64,000 nucleotides of DNA. Origin: Euryarchaeota archaeon UBA91. Lineage in GTDB: Archaea > Thermoplasmatota > Poseidoniia > Poseidoniales > Poseidoniaceae. The notes beneath the pieces are model-generated. The model was not told the origin of the DNA. It searched no databases and worked only from the letters and a program-made list of their open reading frames with translations. The translations under genes were made by a program, and so were the position numbers. The DNA is taken from NCBI GenBank assembly GCA_002499705.1, contig DAMU01000036.1, forward strand, positions 7,822 to 71,821. The letters are read 5' to 3'. Every line of letters begins with the position of its first letter. Position 1 is the stretch's first letter. This document shows, piece after piece, positions 57,419-64,000 of the stretch.

Positions 57419-59227
57419 ATGCTTGAAGAAGCGATGGCTTTTGGCCTGTTCATGGAGGCAGGGCTTGGTCGAACCGTGACTGCGAGATATCGCTTTGCCC
57501 GTCAGTGGGCATTGGGTGATCGAAAAAATCCTGTTGCGTCAACTCCTGCATTGGTTTTACTTGATGGAGATGAGGAAATTGATGCCCAATTAGCACCTTT
57601 CCGTTCCACTACGAGCGATCAAATCCCGGCTACATTGACATTTGAATCACGCCTTCCACTTTCACCACCTGATTTCCTTAAACCGTCACCGAAATGGAGT
57701 GTCTCAATAGGGCATGTCCTTCCTCCGTCTTTAGATGAAGCAGACGCTGGTGAACCAGCCGGAACTGCTCAAGTGCTTCCGGTATCTTGGCAAAGGCTAA
57801 ATCACGATGTTGGGCTAACCGATTCGTCCCTCAAACCGGATGTTGTGGTTTTGGTTGATGCAGTTCAACTTGCCTCCCAGCCTGGAAAGTTGGTTGAGGC
57901 AATTACTACATTGAAGCGACGCTTTCCTGGATCACTGCTATGGACGCCGGGTCTAGGAGGGCCAGATAATCTTGCAGTGCTCACATGGTTCGGTGTCGAT
58001 TTGTTTGACTTGGCACGGTCACGTCAAGCATCAGCAGCAGGTGTCCTTCTCACAGAACAAGGACCACGACACATTGTCGAATCAATGAATGAATCTGCTG
58101 ATATGGACGCTCAACTCTCTCACTGGAAGTATGCAATTGCTTCCGTTCGAGGTGCGATGGCTTCAGATCAAATGCGTTCTTTGGCTGACCGTCAGTCTCT
58201 CACCAGTCCGCGATTAGTTGAGCACCTTCGTCGTCATGACCTGTTCTGTCGAGACATCCCCGGCCTTCTCTCCTCGCATGTGAGTTCAGAATTCACGTTC
58301 CCATGCCATTCAGTTTCTGTCCAATCCGACCCTCTCATTTCAGATTGGGAATCGTTTATCACTACACAATACAGTGCTCCAGAGGGCCTTGATTCGATAC
58401 TGATTTTACTTCCCTGTTCTGCTCGAAAACCATATCGTTTATCCAAATCACATGGCCGTTTCATACGAGCCATTGGGACAAGTGCTTGTCACGAAGTCAT
58501 GGTGACTTCTCCCCTCGGATTGGTTCCTAGAGATTTGGAAGAGGTTTGGCCTGCTGGGCATTATGATGTCCCAGTTACGGGTGATTGGACTGGTGATGAA
58601 TTGTCTCGAATTCAACGCATGTTTCAATCATTGGTTGAGCGTCATAATTACCAGCGAATCATCAATCACTCAGGCATCGATTTCACTCACGACTCTATTG
58701 AAATTTCTGACACCCGTCAAGGCGATTCCGCCGGTTCACATGAAGCTCTTGAACGTCTTACTGCAGCCGTAAAAAAGGCCGTTGATGAACTCAGTGCAAG
58801 GGGGCGGAAAACCGAAAAAATCCTTCTTGACAACTTTTCAAGTATCGCTCGAAAACAGATGAACAGTGACGCTTGGGTTAAAGGTTTGAAAGTGCGAGGA
58901 AAGCCACCTCGATATCGACTTGAGCGTGAAAATACGCAGATGGCATTGTGGTCTATTGACCGAAGCGGTTTTTCATTACCAAAAGCCATTATTCCTACGC
59001 TTGCTGAAATCAATGCCCTGCCCGAAGTTCATTTGAAGAGCGACGTTGTTTGGAGAGGCGACATTTTTGGTCAAATCGTTGAATCATTTGATGCAACAAT
59101 TCGTGCAGGTTCCGATGTATTGGTTTTGCAAGGCGGAAAGGTCCTCGGTCTTGCTCGAGCGCATGCACCCGCCTGGGAATGGCCATCGACACCGGGTCGT
59201 TTGGCAAAGTCCCATCAGCGGTTGTAG
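57419..59227 (+). CDS. arcS: Archaeosine synthase, alpha subunit (ArcS)
   Basis: A 602-residue tRNA-modifying enzyme. ArcS converts preQ0 at position 15 of archaeal tRNA to archaeosine. The N-terminal part is a degenerate relative of the tRNA-guanine transglycosylase fold. The ArcS catalytic signature is intact: LLPCSARKPYRLSKSHGRF, with PCS at 332-334 and SKSH at about 342-345. A C-terminal PUA domain (ADVLVLQ-type strands; GGKVLGLARAHAPAWEW) contacts tRNA. The start is ATG 57419 (a TTG at 57392 and an ATG at 57434 are alternatives); a TATA-like TATTTG at about 57384-57389 fits a near-leaderless transcript there. It is followed by rps15 about 114 bp later. The tgtA transglycosylase that would supply its substrate is not in the window. 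Confidence 0.9.
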   Translation: MLEEAMAFGLFMEAGLGRTVTARYRFARQWALGDRKNPVASTPALVLLDGDEEIDAQLAPFRSTTSDQIPATLTFESRLPLSPPDFLKPSPKWSVSIGHVLPPSLDEADAGEPAGTAQVLPVSWQRLNHDVGLTDSSLKPDVVVLVDAVQLASQPGKLVEAITTLKRRFPGSLLWTPGLGGPDNLAVLTWFGVDLFDLARSRQASAAGVLLTEQGPRHIVESMNESADMDAQLSHWKYAIASVRGAMASDQMRSLADRQSLTSPRLVEHLRRHDLFCRDIPGLLSSHVSSEFTFPCHSVSVQSDPLISDWESFITTQYSAPEGLDSILILLPCSARKPYRLSKSHGRFIRAIGTSACHEVMVTSPLGLVPRDLEEVWPAGHYDVPVTGDWTGDELSRIQRMFQSLVERHNYQRIINHSGIDFTHDSIEISDTRQGDSAGSHEALERLTAAVKKAVDELSARGRKTEKILLDNFSSIARKQMNSDAWVKGLKVRGKPPRYRLERENTQMALWSIDRSGFSLPKAIIPTLAEINALPEVHLKSDVVWRGDIFGQIVESFDATIRAGSDVLVLQGGKVLGLARAHAPAWEWPSTPGRLAKSHQRL

Positions 59228-59340
59228 ATATCACTTCAATTGTCGAGCAATCCTCCGTTTATGCCAAACAAAATCCCCTTGGTTGAAGCGGAGCGATTAA
59301 GAAGGGGTGACAAGTCGCCGAATTACTTGGAGTTGTTCTC

Positions 59341-59799
59341 ATGGCACGTATGTATAAGTCACGCAGAGGAAAGAGTGGGTCAAGCAAGCCCTTTGTCAAG
59401 GAAGCACCAGAGTGGTCAAACACCGATGCTGCTGCTATCACACAACTCATTATTGACCTAGGCAAGGAAGGTCATTCCACAGCAGTCATTGGCACTATTC
59501 TTCGTGACCAACACGCTGTTCCAAACGCCCGACTTGTCATAGGCAAGCGTATTGGTAGTGTTTTGGCCGAGAACAACATTGGCGGAACTTATCCTGAAGA
59601 CATGATGAATCTCATGCGACAAGCTGTTGGAATAATTAATCATCTTGGCAGTGGTAATCACAAGGATCTTCACAACAAGCGCGCATTGGAAATTACAGAA
59701 TCCAAAATTCGTCGTTTGGCAAACTACTACATGGCTGAAGGACGAATTCCGTCTGAATGGCGATACAAGCGTGACGAACTCCGCCTCATGGTTGAGTGA
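59341..59799 (+). CDS. rps15: 30S ribosomal protein S15 (uS15)
   Basis: A 152-residue small-subunit protein that binds 16S rRNA in the central domain. It has the archaeal-eukaryotic long form: the N-terminal MARMYKSRRGKSGSSKP and PEWSNTDAAAI, which bacterial S15 lacks, then the S15 core (LRDQHAVPNARLVIGKRI; HKDLHNKRALEITESKIRRLANYYMAEGRIPSEWRY). GGAG lies just upstream of the ATG. The next gene downstream is RecJ/Cdc45-like, as in many archaea where rps15 lies near a recJ-family gene. Confidence 0.97.
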   Translation: MARMYKSRRGKSGSSKPFVKEAPEWSNTDAAAITQLIIDLGKEGHSTAVIGTILRDQHAVPNARLVIGKRIGSVLAENNIGGTYPEDMMNLMRQAVGIINHLGSGNHKDLHNKRALEITESKIRRLANYYMAEGRIPSEWRYKRDELRLMVE

Positions 59800-59873
59800 G
59801 TTCGAGATTGTATCTTCTCCACTGATGTGGTGACTTCATCAAGAGTGACCTACTCGTTGTGATTGGTGGGGCT

Positions 59874-60776
59874 ATGAACGACTTACTTCTCACACATCCT
59901 TTCTCAGATGTCAAAAAGAGAATTCTTGAACTATCAGAGCAGATTAAAGTTGCAGACATGGTCCACATTCACGCCTCTGCTGACTTGTCAGGCCTTCTCG
60001 CATTGTCGATGTTGGAATCCGCATTTCTCGATACTGGCATAAAATATCGACGTCGTTTCTTACCATCAGACCAGCACATCCCTCGAGACGAACGCTTACA
60101 ACCAGAACTTCCAAAAGAAGGTTTACTGATTTTTATCGCACCTTTTGAAGATACATGGACACTGGAGGAACTGCCTCCAACCAAATATATCCACATTACA
60201 CCGTTATCTGTTTCTGTACGATTAGGCTCGAAACAATCTGAACGCCGAGGTGCATTGGATGTGGTTGCACAGTGCGCTGCTCTTGCTGCCCAGATGGCAC
60301 CGAATGGACAGAAAGTTCGACTTTTGCGCCCATTTGCGGCTACCGGCCTCTGGTTGCGAGAAGCATTGGACACGACTTTTGACCCAATTCATACTGCCGT
60401 GCGAGACCATTTGCGCGAAGAAGGCTCGTTCAGGGTGGTCCCTCTTCCTGAAGTCCCCTCTCCGGCTTCAGGTATGATACCGGGCCTTTCTGAGCGGATG
60501 TCATCACGATTGCAAAAAGGCTGGTTGAAAATGGATATTGATACACGCTCCTCAGCTTTGAGTGAATTGATTCTCCCAACGTTAACAGATTCATCTTTGT
60601 CTACTCCACGGCTTGAGGAACTGGTGTGGCATCGTCTAATGATTGGAACTTCTGATGTTGATGTAATGAGTCAGATTTTTTTGGCGGAAAAAGCGTGGCC
60701 TGAGGAATCATCTGATGCTAAAATCCATTCCTCTAAATTAGCAGATTTCTTCCTCAAAACCGGACATCTTGTTTAG
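59874..60776 (+). CDS. Divergent RecJ/DHH-family protein (GAN/Cdc45-like), probably inactive
   Basis: A 300-residue protein that I assign tentatively to the DHH/RecJ group. The assignment rests on VHIHASADLSGLLALSMLESAFLDTGIKYRRRFLP, which matches the spacing of the first DHH-family motif (HxDADG followed by an SA helix), and on its place right after rps15, where archaea commonly have a RecJ-family gene. The expected Asp/Gly of that motif are not kept (SADLSG), and no clear DHH triplet follows, so phosphoesterase activity is doubtful. Inactive RecJ relatives act as Cdc45-like parts of the replicative helicase complex in archaea. It is also possible that this is an unrelated protein. The start is ATG 59874, with GGTGGG just before it. 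Confidence 0.5.
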   Translation: MNDLLLTHPFSDVKKRILELSEQIKVADMVHIHASADLSGLLALSMLESAFLDTGIKYRRRFLPSDQHIPRDERLQPELPKEGLLIFIAPFEDTWTLEELPPTKYIHITPLSVSVRLGSKQSERRGALDVVAQCAALAAQMAPNGQKVRLLRPFAATGLWLREALDTTFDPIHTAVRDHLREEGSFRVVPLPEVPSPASGMIPGLSERMSSRLQKGWLKMDIDTRSSALSELILPTLTDSSLSTPRLEELVWHRLMIGTSDVDVMSQIFLAEKAWPEESSDAKIHSSKLADFFLKTGHLV

Positions 60777-60822
60777 TGTGGGCAATCGACGGGTTGAAAC
60801 CTCATAACATACTGGGATATTC

Positions 60823-61173
60823 ATGGCCATTGAAAGATTGCTTACTGGTAGCATCCGAGATCAAGTACAAGATTTGATGTCAACAGAAGATTTGGTTATC
60901 GAAGCATTTCGAGACCTGGTCAAAGATGAACTCAAATCACATATCCGCAGTAAAGTCGACGAAGACCCTGAATTGAAAGCCGAGATTAAGGAAGCAGTCG
61001 CCTATTATTTCCATACAAAGGCACGAACAATTTACGCTGAACTCAAAGCAACCCGTGCTGCTACTCGTCTTGGCTTGCGACTTTTACCAGATGACTTGCA
61101 AGGAGAAGTAGGTGAAGCGGTTGTCTCTCTTTTCGAGAAGGAACTTGGTGCTTTACTTGAGAAGGCACTTTGA
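60823..61173 (+). CDS. Small charged helical protein
   Basis: I do not recognise this 116-residue protein. It has no signal or membrane helix, is nearly all helix and strongly charged (VKDELKSHIRSKVDEDPELKA; FEKELGALLEKAL). It starts 46 bp after the RecJ/Cdc45-like gene, so it probably belongs with that transcript. The position could suggest a replication or translation role, but nothing in the sequence shows one. Confidence 0.65.
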   Translation: MAIERLLTGSIRDQVQDLMSTEDLVIEAFRDLVKDELKSHIRSKVDEDPELKAEIKEAVAYYFHTKARTIYAELKATRAATRLGLRLLPDDLQGEVGEAVVSLFEKELGALLEKAL

Positions 61174-61242
61174 TTCAATTTATGGACGCCAAAGCGCTTC
61201 TATTATGTGCCATGCGCGCTGGGTTGAGCCGTAGGTGAACTC

Positions 61243-63282
61243 ATGACGGCACGTCCATTCTTGTTTGTGTTGATTTTTATCGCCTCGCTGATGTCGCCTT
61301 TGACGGAATCATTCATCGATACTGCGAAGGCTGAAGAGGTGGTGGTCTGCTGTGATTCTGCTGATGTAGAACTCCACTTGCTTGGTTCTGCCTCATCAGG
61401 AACGATGTCTCCTTTTTCACAGGACTTGACAGATACAACTTCAACTGCAACGATAGCAAATGCTGTCACTTCTGAGGAAACTGTCGGGAAGTGGGTTTTG
61501 CCGAACGTTTGGCCTGGAACCATCCCTGCAAATACATGGCAAGTTGCAATCAAGTACGAAGTAACCGATGCTGCAAGTGCACAAGTCAATGCCACTGCGA
61601 CTCTGAAGATTGGTAGTCAAACATTCAGCGCTTCAACCGAGCCAGGGAGTTCTTTTTTGGCTCAAGGTCAGGGGACGCTGATCTTTGATATCGACGTTGA
61701 TACAACCTCGATTTCAGATAATGGTGCTATCGAACTTACACTTTCTGCACGCTCGGTGGTTTTTTCTTTGCCAACTGGTGATGCGAAGTTAGAGTTTTTA
61801 TGGGGTTCTGAAGACAGTGACTCTACTGTAGAAGCTGAGATTCCATTGTTCGATTTAACATTACTCGAACCTGAAGTTGAGGGCTCCGAAGTTTACTTTT
61901 CGGTCGTCATTGATTCGAACTGGGGGATGGATATGCTCTCAAAGTCCGAGTCTCTTGAAATCTTGGTTGGCGGTACAGCTCTTACAGGTGACCCTATTGA
62001 GACGACATCAGGCAGTGGAGTGCGAGTCACTTGGACATGGGACGGTGCAAAGGGAGGAATCGAAACGGTAACTGTTGAGACGCGTTTCATTCTTGAAGTA
62101 GGGGATTCAGCACTCACAGGTTCGACAAGTTTTGAAATTGAAACTTTTGATTCATCCGGTGGAACAGGAACCTATTATCCTCCTGAGGAACCACTCAAAA
62201 CGAATGGCGACGGTAGTCCGTTAACAGTTACGGGGACATTCTCGTTGGATTCATCGAACAGCGTGCTTGAATTTGATCGTGTTACCCGAATTGAAATTGG
62301 TGGTGAAATGGCGTTTTGGATGCGCTGGGGAATGGACCACTTAGGAGATGAAGTCACCTCGCTTTCACTTCCTTTGAAAAGTTTTGACGCCGGCAGCGTT
62401 ACCGATGAAGAACGTGTCAGTCGAACAATCGAACAAATCGAAGTCAGTGAGTTTGAACGACAAATGTCAAATTCAGGATTAGCAACCTACTATCTTGGAG
62501 TTGGGCTGGGTTTTGATGTTAGTAATCTGTTAGGTGCAGATGCTAAGGATTTTTCTTCGTTCTCAATAAAACTCGACCTTAACGGCCAATCAGATGTTGT
62601 CAACCATCCGGTAACATTGGTGGTTTCAACTTCCATTGACTTTGAAAGTGGCGAGAATACTGAACTCCTAGCGGATTTTATGAATGCACAACCTGCGAAA
62701 CTCTGGAGTGATTGCACCCTTTCACTACGTGGAACCACTTCGGCAATGGCTTCATTTATCGTTCCAAACCTCAATCCATCGGACGTTGTTTCGATCAGTC
62801 GCCTCCGCTTCCCATGGGGGGAAACACTCGAACTCAAGGGTGAGGGTATAACCCAAGATGACAAATTTACCTTTTCAGTCACGCCAGTTAATTCACCACT
62901 CGATAGTCCATTACCTCTGTTTTTGATTGTCACACTTGGTCTTCTGTTAGGCTTTGTATTCGCTTTGAAGTTTGCAAAAATGCGACAAAAGAAATTACTC
63001 TATGTTGAACTCATTCTTGTTCCGTTAGTACTCATCATCCACGTCTTAGGATTCGTCTCTGTATTTGTAGGTGGGGCAGTTGGTACGGTAATCCTGATTT
63101 GGTGGGTTACTGCCATAACAAGTCCTCGTTCGAGAACGGATTTGGTTGAGGAAGCATTACAATTGACCACACCGGTCATTCCTTGCCCAGCTTGCGGAAC
63201 GCCCAACCCAGTTGTCAGTCAAGAACGCCCACTTCGATTTGCCTGCGTAGGTTGCGAACGTGTCATCAAAATTGTCGCTTAA
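61243..63282 (+). CDS. Exported beta-rich protein with C-terminal membrane helices and zinc ribbon
   Basis: A 679-residue protein. A signal peptide at residues 1-30 (FLFVLIFIASLMSPLTESF) leads to about 515 residues of beta-rich exported material, with a Cys pair (VVCCDSADVE). Three hydrophobic stretches follow near 555-630 (LPLFLIVTLGLLLGFVFAL, LVPLVLIIHVLGFVSVFVGG, AVGTVILIWWVTAI). A zinc ribbon closes the protein on the cytoplasmic side (IPCPACGTPNP...FACVGCERV). AGGTGA four bases upstream supports the start. It shares the idea of a zinc-ribbon tail with the protein at 47636, but the other parts differ. Its stop is directly followed by the stop of the convergent CBS gene. Function unknown. 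Confidence 0.7.
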   Translation: MTARPFLFVLIFIASLMSPLTESFIDTAKAEEVVVCCDSADVELHLLGSASSGTMSPFSQDLTDTTSTATIANAVTSEETVGKWVLPNVWPGTIPANTWQVAIKYEVTDAASAQVNATATLKIGSQTFSASTEPGSSFLAQGQGTLIFDIDVDTTSISDNGAIELTLSARSVVFSLPTGDAKLEFLWGSEDSDSTVEAEIPLFDLTLLEPEVEGSEVYFSVVIDSNWGMDMLSKSESLEILVGGTALTGDPIETTSGSGVRVTWTWDGAKGGIETVTVETRFILEVGDSALTGSTSFEIETFDSSGGTGTYYPPEEPLKTNGDGSPLTVTGTFSLDSSNSVLEFDRVTRIEIGGEMAFWMRWGMDHLGDEVTSLSLPLKSFDAGSVTDEERVSRTIEQIEVSEFERQMSNSGLATYYLGVGLGFDVSNLLGADAKDFSSFSIKLDLNGQSDVVNHPVTLVVSTSIDFESGENTELLADFMNAQPAKLWSDCTLSLRGTTSAMASFIVPNLNPSDVVSISRLRFPWGETLELKGEGITQDDKFTFSVTPVNSPLDSPLPLFLIVTLGLLLGFVFALKFAKMRQKKLLYVELILVPLVLIIHVLGFVSVFVGGAVGTVILIWWVTAITSPRSRTDLVEEALQLTTPVIPCPACGTPNPVVSQERPLRFACVGCERVIKIVA

Positions 63283-63702
63283 TCAAAGTTTAAGTCCTTT
63301 GAGAGAGTCAACAAGTGAAGTAGCCTGTTGATAATCTGATGGTGAGAAATAGCCGACAAATTCACCTTCCTCTTCTACAGCAATCACGGCTTGAGGTGCT
63401 CTCTTGGCAACATTATCTAAGACTGATTTGAGGGTTTCTGAAAGTTTGACCTCTAAAAAATCCATTTCCATCCATTCGGAGCATTTGACAGCATTTGCGT
63501 CAACATTTTCAGCTAAAGCCTTGAGAAATTGTCGGTTGCCTATGACTCCTTTAGTCTTTGATTCTTCATCGAGGACAACGAGGATTCCGCCTGTAATACT
63601 CAACAATCTTCGTGCTGCTTCAGCCATTGTATCATCAATGCCAATGGTCATATGTTCATCATCAAGTTTCAAATCCGCTACTGTCTTCGACATGGTTGCC
63701 AC
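63283..63702 (-). CDS. Two-CBS-domain protein
   Basis: A 139-residue cytoplasmic protein that is essentially one CBS pair. The first CBS runs from the N-terminus through DTMAEAARRLLSITGGILVVLDEESKTKGVIG. The second contains VKLSETLKSVLDNVAKRAPQAVIAVEEEGEFVGYFSPSDY. CBS pairs bind adenosine nucleotides or SAM and act as sensors for another enzyme or channel. No partner is evident nearby. ATG 63702 and 63693 are both possible starts. Its stop abuts the stop of the convergent gene at 63282. Confidence 0.85.
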   Translation of the reverse strand: MATMSKTVADLKLDDEHMTIGIDDTMAEAARRLLSITGGILVVLDEESKTKGVIGNRQFLKALAENVDANAVKCSEWMEMDFLEVKLSETLKSVLDNVAKRAPQAVIAVEEEGEFVGYFSPSDYQQATSLVDSLKGLKL

Positions 63703-63749
63703 TATTCAGCGGTTTGAGTTTCGACCTATGATTGTTCCCGTAAGGCCAA

Positions 63750-64000
63750 TCACGAATGCGTGAACATGAGTGTTTCTTCGTCGATGACTCGCGCATAACC
63801 TATTCGTTCAATTTGAACCATGGTGCCATGTGCGTGTGAATGCGTCTCAAGAAGTCCTTCATATCGATTTAATTCACCATCTTCGGCAACGATAAGTGTA
63901 GCTTTCTTCGCCCCCGAATCGGAGAGCCAATGAACGATTTGCCTCCTGTCATTTCGTTCAACAGAGCCAAGTTGCGCCATACGTGGTTGAGCGTCACTGT
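63750..64000 (-). CDS. gltX: Glutamyl-tRNA synthetase, C-terminal end (5' end beyond the right edge)
   Basis: The frame is open through the right edge with no stop, so this is the 3' end of a longer gene; the Met at 63980 is internal. The visible 83 residues match the end of the archaeal GluRS/GlnRS anticodon-binding domain: RQIVHWLSDSGAKKATLIVAEDG, then YEGLLE, and GTMVQIERIGYARVIDEETLMFTHS, which is like VQFERFGFxRxD...THK of the family. Archaeal GluRS charges tRNA-Glu and, in most archaea, tRNA-Gln before amidation. The catalytic domain is outside the window, so the call rests on this tail alone. The CBS gene lies 47 bp downstream on the same strand. Confidence 0.78.
   Translation of the reverse strand, partial: SDAQPRMAQLGSVERNDRRQIVHWLSDSGAKKATLIVAEDGELNRYEGLLETHSHAHGTMVQIERIGYARVIDEETLMFTHS

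Noticed and set aside
63750..63980. A small free-standing 76-residue protein starting at the Met codon at 63980
   Set aside because: The frame continues without a stop to the right edge and the sequence matches the end of glutamyl-tRNA synthetase, so it is a partial gene.

Overview
The window looks like a chromosomal segment of a planktonic marine euryarchaeon of the Thermoplasmatota, most likely Marine Group II (Candidatus Poseidoniales). The archaeal assignment rests on genes seen here: CDP-archaeol synthase (membrane lipids), archaeosine synthase ArcS, a long archaeal-type S15, a UPF0201 protein, an AglB/STT3 oligosaccharyltransferase, archaeal pilin-type N-termini and an archaeal-type glutamyl-tRNA synthetase tail. 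The MGII assignment is inference, from moderate GC, very compact spacing, TTG/GTG starts and enormous secreted proteins rich in DxDxDG repeats. I see no insertion sequence, integrase, CRISPR array, plasmid or phage gene.

Layout. 1-8.8 kb: a membrane-anchored OB-fold protein cut by the left edge, an HD phosphohydrolase, a CAU tRNA, three envelope proteins, carS and purD. 9.0-19.9 kb: a 3,191-residue AglB-type oligosaccharyltransferase with both an extra N-terminal membrane module and a giant extracellular C-terminal extension, then a membrane-anchored subtilisin-like protease. 20-27 kb: a 1,462-residue beta-helix surface protein and a winged-helix/STAND-ATPase/TPR regulator. 27-30.8 kb (minus): three overlapping pilin-like genes. 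30.9-31.7 kb (minus): a metallo-beta-lactamase-fold hydrolase. 31.9-44.5 kb: a 1,917-residue DxDxDG-repeat protein, a 1,811-residue membrane-anchored surface protein, a small helical protein and a lipoprotein metalloprotease. 44.5-49.8 kb: a small membrane protein, a pyroglutamyl-peptidase/NUDIX fusion, UPF0201, a family 2 glycosyltransferase, a membrane zinc-ribbon protein and DnaJ. 50-57.4 kb: a propeller plus thrombospondin-3-like surface protein, an acyltransferase, a polytopic membrane protein and a large secreted membrane protein. 57.4-64 kb: arcS, rps15, a RecJ/Cdc45-like protein, a small helical protein, a secreted zinc-ribbon protein, a CBS protein, and the 3' end of gltX cut by the right edge.

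How it fits together (inference): much of the window builds the cell surface. AglB would glycosylate exported proteins, the GT2 enzyme and acyltransferase could make or decorate glycans, the pilin-like proteins would form a surface filament or complex, the giant repeat proteins are candidate Ca-binding adhesins or surface-layer components, and the membrane or lipoprotein proteases could process them. Two of the giant proteins end in the same short cytoplasmic tail (GLPxGWTxEQW), which suggests a common inner-face partner. The remaining genes are housekeeping: purine synthesis, lipid synthesis, tRNA modification and charging, translation, replication and chaperoning.
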